DNA of 64,000 bases from Rhodococcus ruber NBRC 15591 (GCF_001894945.1 NZ_BCXE01000001.1:62001-126000); one strand, 5' to 3'. Shown: positions 8,089 through 17,352, counted from the stretch's first letter. The notes: generated by a model from the letters alone, not told the origin. A program made the numbers and translations.

Positions 8089-9224
8089 GCGCCCGCTGCC
8101 CCCGCGACGACGCCCTGCACCTTGCTCACCTCGGCCGACAGTGCGTCGAGCAGGCGGGACAGCTCCTGGCGCTGCGGCTCGGTCACGGTGTCGTAGGAGA
8201 CGAAGCCGTCGCCCTGCCGGTACTGCGCGAGCGCGGCGTCCAGATCGGCGAAGCGGGCGTCGATGGCCTGCGCCAGCTGCGGGTCGTTCGCGTCGAGAAT
8301 CGGGCGCAGGGCCGCGACCGCGGCCTGGGAGCCGTCCACGTTGCCCTGGAAGTCCCACAGGTCGGTGTGCGAGAAGATGTCCTCCTCGCCGGTGATCTTC
8401 GAGGTCGAGACCTCGTCGAGCAGACCCTGCGCGTTGCCGGCGATCCTGGTCGGATCGACCGTGTAGTCGTCGGCGTTCACCAGCTCGGCCAGCTCCCGGA
8501 CGTCGGCGGAGAGTTGATCGGCGATCGCAGCCGTGTCGGGCTGGGCGCCCTGCACCCACAGGTCCTTCTCGAGCCGGTGGAAGCCGGTCCACGCCTGACC
8601 GGGCTCGAGGTCGGCCTCGCGCAGGTCGATCCGGGGGTCGAGGTCGCCGAAGCTCTCCGCCTCGGGTTCGATTCGCTCGAAGTAGGTGCGGCTGATCGGG
8701 AACAGCCGCTTGGCCTCGTCGACGTTGCCCGCCTTCACGGCGGCAACGAACTCGCCGGTCGCGGAGACGAGTGCCTCGGTCTGGCTGCGGATGTACCGGC
8801 GGTAACCGTCCCCGGCCTCGGCGAGCTTGCCGTCGGCGTCGGCGGCGGCTCGGGAGTCCCCCGTGACCACGAATTCCTGTCGGATGCCGTCGCCGACCAT
8901 CCCGGGGCGGCAGGACAGTTCGTAGGTACCGGCCTCGGGCAGGTTCACCATCAGCTGCCGGGTGAGGCCGGGGCCGATGTTCTCGATCTCGCCCATCACC
9001 CGGTCGCCGGCGGCGAACACGTAGAACTCGGTGACCTTGGTTCCGTCGTTGGTGATGCTGAAGGTGGCGAGCCCGGTCGCGGCCTCCGACGCCGCCACCT
9101 CGCACGCGTCGTCGGTGGCGGTGACGGCGATCGTGTCGTCGCCTGCGGTCGACTTCTCGGTGCAGCCCGCCAGAGCGAGCGGCAGGGCCGCTGCCGCCGC
9201 GAGGGCGTACGTGGATCGGCGCAT
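8085..9224 (-). CDS. efeO: EfeO, iron-binding lipoprotein with cupredoxin-like and M75 domains
   Basis: A 379-residue lipoprotein with lipobox LALAGC (Cys21). A cupredoxin-like domain (about 30-125) keeps a Cys/Met segment (SCRPGM). The M75/imelysin-like domain that follows has the metal-binding HxxE motif (HRLEKDLW, near 216). EfeO is the periplasmic iron-binding and electron-transfer partner that feeds the EfeU permease. It sits directly downstream of an efeU remnant and upstream of efeB, all under IdeR-like boxes. With EfeU destroyed here, its partner channel must be elsewhere in the genome or absent. Confidence 0.94.
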   Translation of the reverse strand: MRRSTYALAAAAALPLALAGCTEKSTAGDDTIAVTATDDACEVAASEAATGLATFSITNDGTKVTEFYVFAAGDRVMGEIENIGPGLTRQLMVNLPEAGTYELSCRPGMVGDGIRQEFVVTGDSRAAADADGKLAEAGDGYRRYIRSQTEALVSATGEFVAAVKAGNVDEAKRLFPISRTYFERIEPEAESFGDLDPRIDLREADLEPGQAWTGFHRLEKDLWVQGAQPDTAAIADQLSADVRELAELVNADDYTVDPTRIAGNAQGLLDEVSTSKITGEEDIFSHTDLWDFQGNVDGSQAAVAALRPILDANDPQLAQAIDARFADLDAALAQYRQGDGFVSYDTVTEPQRQELSRLLDALSAEVSKVQGVVAGAAGA

Positions 9225-9255
9225 GTGATCGGTGCCTTTCGAACAGGAGGGGGAG

Positions 9256-9569
9256 TCAGGCGGCGACGGCGGGTTCGGCCGTGCGCGCCGGTGCGACGGG
9301 ACGCGGGTACAGGACGACGGCGAGACAGCTCACCCAGGCGACGACGTGCAGGACGGTGGGATCCGGGCGGAGGTCCGCGACGAGCGAGGCGAGGATCGCG
9401 GCGACTTCGGCGGCGGGCCCGGTGCGAGTGGTGGTGCCGAGGCGAGGAAGGCGACCAGGATCAGCACGACGATGCCCGCTTCGAGGCGCTGGCGGAGACC
9501 GATGAGACCGGACCCCCTCGGCTGGGTGGCGGTCGACGGCCCCCCGGACCTCGCGGCGAGCACGGACAT
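9256..9569 (-). pseudogene. efeU: efeU remnant: first membrane segment fused out of frame to the C-terminal end
   Basis: About 105 codons remain of a permease that normally has roughly 280 residues and seven membrane spans. From the ATG at 9569 (GGAG eight bases upstream) the frame reads LIGLRQRLEAGIVVLILVAF. This is the first EfeU span with its REGLE iron motif altered to RQRLE. The frame then leaves homology near 9430-9445. A different frame gives the C-terminal part (DPTVLHVVAWVSCLAVVLYP) and stops at 9256. The ferroxidase and pore core is gone. This looks like a large internal deletion plus frameshift, while the promoter and the two downstream genes stay intact. Confidence 0.78.
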
Positions 9570-9586
9570 GGATACGACTCCAGTAG

Positions 9587-9605
9587 TTAGGTGAGGCGAA
9601 CCTTT
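9587..9605. promoter_or_regulatory. IdeR/DtxR-type iron box 1
   Basis: TTAGGTGAGGCGAACCTTT matches the 19-base IdeR consensus (TTAGGTTAGGCTAACCTAA) at 15 positions. It lies just upstream of the efeU remnant-efeO-efeB operon and in the divergent region with the transglycosylase gene. Iron-loaded IdeR should repress the efe operon from here. Confidence 0.82.
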
Positions 9606-9606
9606 A

Positions 9607-9625
9607 TTAGGTGACGCAAGCCGAA
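9607..9625. promoter_or_regulatory. IdeR/DtxR-type iron box 2 (tandem copy)
   Basis: TTAGGTGACGCAAGCCGAA matches the IdeR consensus at 14 of 19 positions and starts 20 bases after box 1. IdeR and DtxR proteins bind as paired dimers, so two boxes in near-tandem would give tight iron control. Confidence 0.6.
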
Positions 9626-9696
9626 AACATACACCCGGCCGGAATATCGGCAACAGGGACCTTGGTCCCTTTACCTGCGCTTTGCCGGAGATATGG

Positions 9697-10470
9697 ATGA
9701 TGGGAACCATGCCCCCTGCCGCCTCGCCGCGACGCTCCCCGTGGCCGCGCGTCCTGTTGGGCGCCGTCGTCGCGGTGATCCTCGTGGTCGTCGGCGTTGC
9801 CGTCTGGAGCCCACGCGAGCCGCGCATCCCGATCCCCGACGGCGTCCCACCCGCACCCGGCACCGCCGTCCCGGCGATCGACGTCGACGCCCCAGGCCGC
9901 ACCGCCGATCAGTTGCGGGACTGGGCCGCGCCGCAGGCCGAGGCACTCGGCATACCCCGCACCGCGCTCGAGGCCTACGGTCACGCCGCCGCCGCCCTCG
10001 CCGCCGCGCGCCCCGACTGCGGTCTCGCCTGGACGACCCTCGCCGGCATCGGAAGCGTCGAGAGCCGGCACGGCCGGTACAACGGCGCCGCCATCGCCCC
10101 CGACGGCCGCGTCGACCCGCCGATCCGCGGCGTGCCCCTCGACGGCGGGCCCGGACTGGCCGAGATCCGCGACACCGACGGGGGCCGCCTCGACGGTGAT
10201 CCGGTTCTCGACCGGGCCGTCGGGCCCATGCAGTTCATTCCCGAGACCTGGTCCCGTTGGGGCGTGGACGCGAACGGCGACGGCGTCGCCGATCCCGACA
10301 ACATCGACGACGCGGCCCTGTCCGCCGGGCGCTACCTGTGCGACCGCGGAGGCGACCTCACCACCGCCGAGGGGTGGACGCGCGCCCTCATGGCCTACAA
10401 CCTTTCCGGTGAGTACCTCGCCCTGGTGCGCGACCGCGCCGCCGCGTACGGGGTGGGCCGTCAGCCCTGA
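9697..10470 (+). CDS. Membrane-anchored lytic transglycosylase (LpqU/Rv1022-like)
   Basis: A 257-residue cell-wall enzyme. A single hydrophobic segment (about 20-42) anchors or exports it, a proline-rich linker follows, and the rest is a lytic transglycosylase domain. The catalytic glutamate is in IGSVESRHGRYNG, and GPMQFIPETW and LSAGRYLC are typical of the MltB-like/SLT_2 group. It cleaves the glycan strand of peptidoglycan. ATG 9697 was chosen because GCCGGAG lies 6 bases before it; a TTG at 9682 is a poorer start. Placement immediately before eno matches lpqU-eno order in mycobacteria. It shares its upstream region with the divergent efe operon. Confidence 0.85.
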   Translation: MMGTMPPAASPRRSPWPRVLLGAVVAVILVVVGVAVWSPREPRIPIPDGVPPAPGTAVPAIDVDAPGRTADQLRDWAAPQAEALGIPRTALEAYGHAAAALAAARPDCGLAWTTLAGIGSVESRHGRYNGAAIAPDGRVDPPIRGVPLDGGPGLAEIRDTDGGRLDGDPVLDRAVGPMQFIPETWSRWGVDANGDGVADPDNIDDAALSAGRYLCDRGGDLTTAEGWTRALMAYNLSGEYLALVRDRAAAYGVGRQP

Positions 10471-10563
10471 CGCGACTGTCCGATCCGTCCGCCTCGCCCC
10501 CGGCAACCCGCCGGTGGCCGCCACCGCGGGGCGCGCCGTGCTTCGGGCGCAGGTCGGGGCGGT

Positions 10564-10569
10564 TAGGCT
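10564..10569 (+). promoter_or_regulatory. Probable -10 element of the eno promoter
   Basis: TAGGCT, a common actinobacterial -10 hexamer, lies 54 bases upstream of the eno start in the 150-base gap after the transglycosylase gene. No convincing -35 is seen. Confidence 0.4.
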
Positions 10570-10598
10570 GTCCCCAGCGTGCAGACCCCGCAGCGTGA

Positions 10599-11909
<1,311 letters not shown>

Positions 11910-11919
11910 GCGCACCCGC

Positions 11920-12582
11920 ATGAGCCAGCGCGGTAGGTCCCGGCCCGGCGCCCGGCGCACCCGCACCGAGGGTGCGCCGGGCGCTCGGCGGCCCAGCCGG
12001 GCCCGCCCGGCCGGACCGACCGCCTCGACGGAACCACCCGCCGACGCCGCAGGCGCCCGCGCCGGAGGCACCGGGGGCCGGGCCCGGCCCACCCGGGTCG
12101 GGACGCCGCGCGAATCCCGGGCCGCCCGCCCCGAGCGCACCTTCTTCGGCCTGTCCACCGGCCGTGCCGTCGTCCTCGCCCTCGTGGTGTGCGGCCTCGC
12201 CCTGACCCTCGCGGTTCCGCTGCGCACGTACGTCAGCCAGCGCTCCGAGGCCGAGCGGGTCGCCGCGGAACGGGCGCAGCTCGAGCAGGAGATCGCGGCG
12301 CTGCGCGAACAGAAGGCGCAGATCGAGGATCCCGCGTGGATCCGCGCCCAGGCCCGCGAGCGCCTGCGGTTCGTCATGCCCGGCGAAACCCCCTACCAGG
12401 TGCAGTTGCCCGGCGACTATCAGGAACCGGTCGCCGAGCAAGCCGAGGAACTGCCTTCCACGGGCGCCTGGTACAGCGACCTGTGGCAGTCGGTGTCCGT
12501 GCCCGCGCCAGAACCCGAACCCGCCCCGGTGCCGCGGCAGATGCCGGTGGCGCCCCCAGAACCAGGAGAACCGACCGGGTGA
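11920..12582 (+). CDS. FtsB/DivIC-family septum formation initiator
   Basis: A 220-residue bitopic membrane protein. Residues 1-80 are a basic, proline-rich cytosolic tail, about 82-101 is the single membrane span, and about 105-137 is a charged coiled coil (SEAERVAAERAQLEQEI). An extracellular WIRAQARERLRFVMPGE motif, typical of FtsB/DivIC, and an acidic proline-rich tail complete it. It should act in the FtsQLB-like divisome subcomplex. The ATG at 11920 gives the longest sensible protein. The end overlaps the next gene as GTGA. Equivalent to Rv1024 by position. Confidence 0.9.
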   Translation: MSQRGRSRPGARRTRTEGAPGARRPSRARPAGPTASTEPPADAAGARAGGTGGRARPTRVGTPRESRAARPERTFFGLSTGRAVVLALVVCGLALTLAVPLRTYVSQRSEAERVAAERAQLEQEIAALREQKAQIEDPAWIRAQARERLRFVMPGETPYQVQLPGDYQEPVAEQAEELPSTGAWYSDLWQSVSVPAPEPEPAPVPRQMPVAPPEPGEPTG

Positions 12583-13106
12583 CCGATCCCGTCGCACAGG
12601 AAGACCTCGACGCCGTCGCCGCCCAGCTCGGGCGGGCTCCGCGTGGCGTTCTCGCCATCGCCTACCGCTGCCCGGACGGCGCCCCCGGCGTGGTGAAGAC
12701 CGCACCCAAGCTGCCCGACGGCACGCCGTTCCCGACGCTGTTCTACCTCACCGATCCGCGGCTCACCGCCGAGGCCAGCCGGCAGGAATCCGGTGGGGTC
12801 ATGAGGGAGATGACCGAGCGGATCGCCGCCGACCCGGAGATCGCGGCCGCGTACCGCCGTGCCCACGAGTCCTACCTGGCCGAACGCGACGCCATCGAAT
12901 CGCTCGGCACCGACTTCAGCGGCGGCGGCATGCCCGACCGCGTCAAGTGCCTGCACGTACTCATCGCTCATTCCCTCGCCAAAGGACCCGGGGTGAACCC
13001 GTTCGGCGACGAAGCCGTCGCCCTCGCCGCCGACGCCGGCCTGCGCGGCACCGCGATCCCCGCCGACTGGCCCACCTACGCCGAACTGCGCGGGCAGGGC
13101 GAGTGA
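12579..13106 (+). CDS. DUF501 family protein
   Basis: A 175-residue soluble protein of the actinobacterial DUF501 family, recognised by FPTLFYLTDPRLTAEASRQESGG, GGMPDRVKCLHVLIAHSL and GVNPFGDE. The function is unknown; the His/Cys-containing KCLHVLIAHS segment is the most conserved-looking part. The GTG start overlaps the upstream stop and its own stop overlaps the next GTG, so it is locked between the DivIC-like and Ppx/GppA genes in one translationally coupled operon. Confidence 0.88.
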   Translation: MTDPVAQEDLDAVAAQLGRAPRGVLAIAYRCPDGAPGVVKTAPKLPDGTPFPTLFYLTDPRLTAEASRQESGGVMREMTERIAADPEIAAAYRRAHESYLAERDAIESLGTDFSGGGMPDRVKCLHVLIAHSLAKGPGVNPFGDEAVALAADAGLRGTAIPADWPTYAELRGQGE

Positions 13107-14059
13107 CCGCGGGTACCCGCCGCGTCGCGGCGATCGATTGCGGCACCAACTCCATCCGCCTGCTCATCGCCGATCTCGACGACGGCGGCCGGCTCACCGA
13201 CGTCACCCGGTTGATGCGGGTCGTGCGGCTCGGCCAGGGCGTCGACGCGACCGGCCGGCTCGCCCCCGAGGCGATCGAACGCACCCGCGTCGCCCTCGTC
13301 GAATACGCCGGCCTCGTCCGCGAGACCGGGGCGCAGGCGGTGCGAATGGTCGCCACCTCCGCCACCCGCGACGCCGCCAACCGGGACGACTTCTTCGCCA
13401 TGACCCGCGAGGTCCTCGGCGCGGTGATCGCCGGTGCCGAGGCCGAAGTCATCTCCGGCGACGAGGAAGCGCGGCTGTCCTTCACCGGCGCCGTGGGCGA
13501 ACTCGACCCGGCACGCGGGCCGTTCGTCGTCGTCGACCTCGGCGGCGGTTCCACCGAGGTGGTGCTCGGCGACGCGGACGGCGTGCACGCCGCCTACTCC
13601 ACCGACATCGGGTGCGTGCGCCTGACCGAGCGGTGCCTGCACGACGACCCGCCCACGGCCGAGCAGGTCGCCGCGGCGCGCACGTTCGCGGGGGAGAAGA
13701 TCACCGAAGCGCTCGCCCACGTGCCGGTGGAGCAGGCTCGCACCTGGGTCGGCGTCGCCGGCACCATGACCACGATCGCGGCGCTCGCGAACGGGCTCGA
13801 GGAATACGACCCCGAGCGGGTGCACCTGTCCACCGTCGGCTTCGACCGGCTGCGCCAGGTGTGCGACGGCCTGCTCGCCGCCACCCACGACGAACGCGCC
13901 GCGCTCGGCCCGATGCACCCCGGACGGGTCGACGTCATCGGGGGCGGAGCCGTCGTCACGACGGTGCTGGCCGACGAACTCGCTCGTCGCGCGGGCATCG
14001 GCGAGCTGGTCGTGAGCGAGCACGACATCCTCGACGGGATCGCACTGTCGATCGCGTAG
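13103..14059 (+). CDS. ppx: Exopolyphosphatase/guanosine pentaphosphatase (Ppx/GppA family)
   Basis: A 318-residue ASKHA-fold phosphatase made of the two N-terminal domains only, the short actinobacterial form. AIDCGTNSIRLL near the N terminus is the first phosphate loop, VVDLGGGSTEVV is the second, and GVAGTMTT and VIGGGAV complete the site. It hydrolyses polyphosphate or pppGpp. Short forms of this family in mycobacteria are reported to differ in substrate preference, so the exact substrate is not settled. It is the last gene of the eno-DivIC-DUF501 run and overlaps DUF501 by 4 bases. Confidence 0.92.
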   Translation: MTAGTRRVAAIDCGTNSIRLLIADLDDGGRLTDVTRLMRVVRLGQGVDATGRLAPEAIERTRVALVEYAGLVRETGAQAVRMVATSATRDAANRDDFFAMTREVLGAVIAGAEAEVISGDEEARLSFTGAVGELDPARGPFVVVDLGGGSTEVVLGDADGVHAAYSTDIGCVRLTERCLHDDPPTAEQVAAARTFAGEKITEALAHVPVEQARTWVGVAGTMTTIAALANGLEEYDPERVHLSTVGFDRLRQVCDGLLAATHDERAALGPMHPGRVDVIGGGAVVTTVLADELARRAGIGELVVSEHDILDGIALSIA

Positions 14060-14177
14060 GCAGCCGCGGCACTCAGCCGCTCCGCGCCCAGCCGTACGCG
14101 CTGACGATCGTCTCCGCGGATGACTGGGCGCGACGCGGCTGCGGGCCCCGAGGCGCCACGCTCTACTCTCTTCATGC

Positions 14178-14254
14178 GCCCCCATAGCCCAATTGGCAGA
14201 GGCAGCGGACTTAAAATCCGCCGAGTGTCGGTTCGAGTCCGACTGGGGGCACCA
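14178..14254 (+). tRNA. tRNA-Leu (anticodon UAA), CCA encoded
   Basis: A full cloverleaf: acceptor GCCCCCA pairs with TGGGGGC, D arm with AATTGGCAG loop, anticodon stem GCGGA/TCCGC with loop CTTAAAA (anticodon TAA), T arm GTCGG-TTCGAGT-CCGAC, discriminator A and encoded CCA. The variable region is only five bases (CGAGT). That is a class I shape, whereas bacterial leucine tRNAs normally have a long variable arm. Confidence 0.92.
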
Positions 14255-14378
14255 CAACCCAACCAGCTGTGAGCCGACCCGACCGGCGCGTTCGATACGG
14301 CTTCCAGACCGCCCCGCGTGGGGCCGAGGGCGATGGTCGTGACGGGCATCACTGGCAGCCGCGACTTCCGCCCCTACA

Positions 14379-15230
14379 ATGCCCTGTGTGCTTACCGAAC
14401 CAAACGATCGCCTGGGCGCGTCCGTCCGGAGGGGTGCAGTGCGGCTCGGCATCGTGTGGGGGTCGCTGGCCCTCGCAACCGGAGTCTCACCCCTCGCCGC
14501 CGCGGATCCGGGTACCGCCGACGAACAGGTCCGCGCCTCCGCGCCGGAGTTCGCTCCGATTCCAGGGATGGCAGCCTCCCCGCTCGTGGCCACCGCCGAC
14601 GAGGGGGTCGAGGGCATCCGCCGCGCACCGGCTCCGCTGGTCCTGCGTGCGGCCGACGACTTCGATCGTCCGGACGGTCCGCTCGGCCCGAACTGGATCA
14701 CCCACGGGGGCGGCACCCTGAAGATCGTGAACGGTCATCTCGACGGCCGGGGGACTCCGTCGACCCCGCTGAGTCTCGCGTTCTGGAGTGAGCCGATGCC
14801 GAGCGAGACGCAGGTGATGCGGTGTGTGGTCCGCTGGAACGGACGCGACCCGGAGCACTCGTCGATCGGTCCGGTGGTGCGTGCCAATCCCGGTGTCGAC
14901 ACCGGTGTGCAGTTCGCGTTCACCGAGAGCATGATGGCGTTGTACTACGAGGATCCTTCCAGCCCGAACGGATTCGCTCCCGCCGCGGGGACGCCGCAGT
15001 ACGCGTCCACGTCGAAGTTCCCCGAAGGCGCGGTCGTCGAGCTGCGTGCCGACGGGAACCGGTACACGGCCAGGGTCAATGGCAGGATCGTGCTGCAGGG
15101 GACCGTGGAGGCCGACCAGATCCCGTTCACCAATCGGTACGTCGGCACGGTCATCCAGGACGACAGCCGGGAACGGGGCGGTGGACAGCCCCCCGCTCAG
15201 CTCGACGATTGCCGGGCGTTGACTCCCTGA
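14379..15230 (+). CDS. Secreted hypothetical protein with beta-rich lectin-like region
   Basis: A 283-residue protein with an export signal: a basic VRRGAVRLG stretch, a hydrophobic run and a cleavage-like PLAAADPG near residue 42. The mature part from about 90 (ADDFDRPDGPLGPNWITHGGG) has the look of a concanavalin/LamG-type beta sandwich: DFDRPDGPLG, TQVMRCVVRWN, ALYYEDP, VVELRADGNRYTARVNG and VGTVIQDDS. This pattern occurs in secreted actinobacterial proteins of unknown role. An in-frame GTG at 14388 is an alternative start. No enzyme motif is visible. It stands alone after the tRNA. Confidence 0.7.
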   Translation: MPCVLTEPNDRLGASVRRGAVRLGIVWGSLALATGVSPLAAADPGTADEQVRASAPEFAPIPGMAASPLVATADEGVEGIRRAPAPLVLRAADDFDRPDGPLGPNWITHGGGTLKIVNGHLDGRGTPSTPLSLAFWSEPMPSETQVMRCVVRWNGRDPEHSSIGPVVRANPGVDTGVQFAFTESMMALYYEDPSSPNGFAPAAGTPQYASTSKFPEGAVVELRADGNRYTARVNGRIVLQGTVEADQIPFTNRYVGTVIQDDSRERGGGQPPAQLDDCRALTP

Positions 15231-15412
15231 CGGGGCCCGTCGAGCAGAGACCCGGCGGAAGCGGCGAACCGCTCACGGCATCCGGGAGGGTTCGGCAGGA
15301 CACGTCGTCAGGCGGGGAGAACCGACGACACGCCACCGATCCAGTTGCCGTCGGGTAGTTCGATCGCTCTTCCCACCCGGCACGGGGTCCGCGATGACGA
15401 TACGTTCGGAAC

Positions 15413-15583
15413 ATGTCGAACGAATCCGAAAGTGCCGTTCTGTCCCTCACGACGCCGGTCACGATGAGTATCGTCCGGGCCTTCCTCGCGGGCGCTCCCG
15501 AAGACGCCACGCTGGAACTCGATTCTTCCGATCCCGGAGAGCCGAAGCTTCTGCTGACCTGGGCGAAGCGTCAGAAGGGGTGA
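15413..15583 (+). CDS. Small hypothetical protein (56 aa)
   Basis: A short open frame starting with ATG and reading MSNESESAVLSLTTPVTMSI, then a helix and an acidic segment before LLLTWAKRQKG. Composition and third-position G+C are protein-like. The ribosome site is weak (CGGA). It is one of three micro-genes in an otherwise empty 0.9 kb stretch. No family recognised. Confidence 0.45.
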   Translation: MSNESESAVLSLTTPVTMSIVRAFLAGAPEDATLELDSSDPGEPKLLLTWAKRQKG

Positions 15584-15614
15584 TCCACGGCCGGGACGGT
15601 CCCGACCGGTCGGG

Positions 15615-15794
15615 TCAGGACCGCTCCCGGTTCTCCCGTTTCTCCCAGTCGTGCCCGACCTGTTCCTCCAGCGTCCATTCCGGGGCTCCCGACCGCGGGT
15701 GGGTGTGCGCCCATGCGAGGGCTTCGTCCTGGGTCTCGAACGACTGCTGGTCGATGACGGCACCGTCTCGGTCCACAATCCGAAAGTGCTTCAC
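15615..15794 (-). CDS. Small hypothetical protein (59 aa)
   Basis: The complement-strand frame from a GTG encodes a 59-residue acidic protein: VKHFRIVDRDGAVIDQQSFE, an alternating DEALAWAHTHPRSGAPEW segment, and a charged tail rich in Glu and Arg. The beta-strand then helix pattern resembles small DUF2188-like or single-domain proteins, but I do not recognise it. The Shine-Dalgarno sequence is poor. It converges with the 56-residue gene. Confidence 0.45.
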   Translation of the reverse strand: MKHFRIVDRDGAVIDQQSFETQDEALAWAHTHPRSGAPEWTLEEQVGHDWEKRENRERS

Positions 15795-15908
15795 ACCCGG
15801 AATCGTTCCAGGCGAACATTCCCTTCGGGCCGCATTCGGCCGAATACGACGCCCGGAACGCAGGGGAGGGGTGGCACGACGGCCGCCGGCGAGTCTTCCG
15901 CCGCAGTC

Positions 15909-16061
15909 TCAGCGCAGCGTCCCGCCCGAGGCCAGCAGCAACAGCACTGTCGCCGAGACGACGACCGCGACGACGACGGCGACGATCGCCACCATGCCGC
16001 GCGGGGCCTCGGGGTCACCGAAGAGCGGTTCGTCCTTGTTCCACTTCCACGGGCAGCGCAC
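15909..16061 (-). CDS. Small single-span membrane protein (50 aa)
   Basis: The complement-strand GTG frame encodes a short polar head (VRCPWKWNKDEPLFGDPEAP) followed by one hydrophobic span (MVAIVAVVVAVVVSATVLLLLA) and a tiny tail. The layout fits a small inner-membrane protein. No family recognised. It lies between the 59-residue gene and an alcohol dehydrogenase remnant. Confidence 0.42.
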   Translation of the reverse strand: MRCPWKWNKDEPLFGDPEAPRGMVAIVAVVVAVVVSATVLLLLASGGTLR

Positions 16062-16115
16062 AGCTACAGGAAACCGGATGTCCGGTATGTCTGCAAGGCG
16101 TAGTCCCGCCGGCGG

Positions 16116-16497
16116 TTACGAGCAGAGACGATTCCTGATGCAGTCGTCCAGCTCGGCCGGCATGATGTGATAGGCCTCCGCGATGTGTTCGCGTGGGATT
16201 CTTTGCGTGACAACCTCTTTCGGGTTGAGGTAACCGTTACGGATGTGCTCGGACAAGCGTGGCGATCGACGCTCGACCGGGCACTGGTTCATCCGCAGCG
16301 TCAGTCCCTCGTCCATGGAGTCCCCGAACTTCACGGCGCTGAACGTCGAGCCGTACGCGCCCATCACCGGGATCGTCCCGGCCTTGCGGACCGAGTCGAT
16401 CGCCCAGTTCAGGGTTGTACATCTCGGCGTGCGCGAACGTGCGCGTCTTCGCGAGTCGGTAGTCGAGGGGATCGATCACGATCACGCGTCCGGCTGT
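16116..16497 (-). pseudogene. Remnant of a zinc-type alcohol/formaldehyde dehydrogenase-like gene
   Basis: Two frames carry pieces of one medium-chain dehydrogenase of about 390 residues. The upstream piece reads GRVIVIDPLDYRLAKTRTFA then HAEMYN. The downstream piece, in another frame, reads LNWAIDSVRKAGTIPVMGAY and continues to the natural C terminus (LTLRMNQCPVE, HIAEAYHIMPAELDDCI) at 16116. The junction is near 16411-16414. By memory of intact relatives, about 45 residues are missing there, and the whole catalytic N-terminal half is absent. The gene is truncated and frameshifted and cannot make an active enzyme. Confidence 0.8.
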
Positions 16498-16549
16498 GAA
16501 CCACAGGGTGTCCGATCCGCCCTCCGAGAGTCCTCGGGCGCCGAAGGGG

Positions 16550-17251
16550 CTAACTCTTCGTCGCCTCGACCACTCGCTCGGCCACCGCCCGCGACGACGC
16601 CGGGTTCTGCCCGGTGTAGAGGCTGCGGTCGACGACCACGTGTGATTCCCATGCCGGTCCCGCGTCGAATCGGGCGCCGCTCTCGCGGAGGCGGTCCTCG
16701 AGCAGCCACGGCGCCTTCTCGGCGAGCCCGGCCTGCGTCTCCTCCTCGTTGGTGAAGCCGGTCATCCGGTACCCGTCGAAGAGCCAGCCGCCGTCGGCAC
16801 CTCGTGCGGGCAACAACGCTGCGGGAGCATGGCATACGACGGAGACGAGCTTGCCGGCGGCCATGAACTCCGCGAGCAGCCTGCCGAACGGTTCGGACAC
16901 GGCGAGGTCCTCCATCGGGCCGTGCCCGCCCGGGACGAACACGAGGTCGTAGTCCTCGGCGCGCACGTCCTCGAGTACGGCGGGCGAGTCGAGGACCGGC
17001 CTCAGCTCCGTGAGGGTCCGCCGCAGCTCGTCACTGCGGTCCTCGCCGCCGGCGGCGTCGGGTGCGAGGCTGGCCTCGTCCACGACCGGGCTGCGGCCGC
17101 CCGGCGTGGCGAACGTGAGATGGAAGCCGGCATCGGTGAACACCCGGTACGGCTCGATCAGTTCCTCGGCCCAGAATCCCGTCGGGTGTTGCGTCCCGTC
17201 GGCGAGCGTCCAGTGATCGGCTCCTGTCACGACGAACAGCACCTCGGTCAT
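16550..17251 (-). CDS. DJ-1/PfpI family protein (Hsp31-like glyoxalase or deglycase)
   Basis: A 233-residue cytosolic protein of the class I glutamine-amidotransferase-like superfamily. The nucleophile elbow is SVVCHAPAALL, with the catalytic Cys followed by His. The acidic residue of the family site is probably in FWAEELIEPYRVF, and VFVPGGHGPMEDL is the GG(H)G loop. Relatives act as glyoxalase III, deglycases or stress chaperones; which applies here is not clear. The ATG at 17251 has GGAAGG ten bases upstream. It lies just upstream of the dehydrogenase remnant on the same strand. Since both families can deal with reactive aldehydes, they may once have been an operon; this is inference. Confidence 0.85.
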   Translation of the reverse strand: MTEVLFVVTGADHWTLADGTQHPTGFWAEELIEPYRVFTDAGFHLTFATPGGRSPVVDEASLAPDAAGGEDRSDELRRTLTELRPVLDSPAVLEDVRAEDYDLVFVPGGHGPMEDLAVSEPFGRLLAEFMAAGKLVSVVCHAPAALLPARGADGGWLFDGYRMTGFTNEEETQAGLAEKAPWLLEDRLRESGARFDAGPAWESHVVVDRSLYTGQNPASSRAVAERVVEATKS

Positions 17252-17352
17252 GATCAATCCTTCCGGTCGGGAACGGGTCGTGGGGCGACCCACAGGGTGC
17301 GTTCCCGTTCCCGGCCGGTTCCAATCGTCGTTCCGGGCATCGCCCGGAATGA

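Noticed and set aside
9682-9699. TTG at 9682 as start of the lytic transglycosylase
   Set aside because: ATG 9697 has the ribosome site at proper distance; the TTG would lie on top of it.
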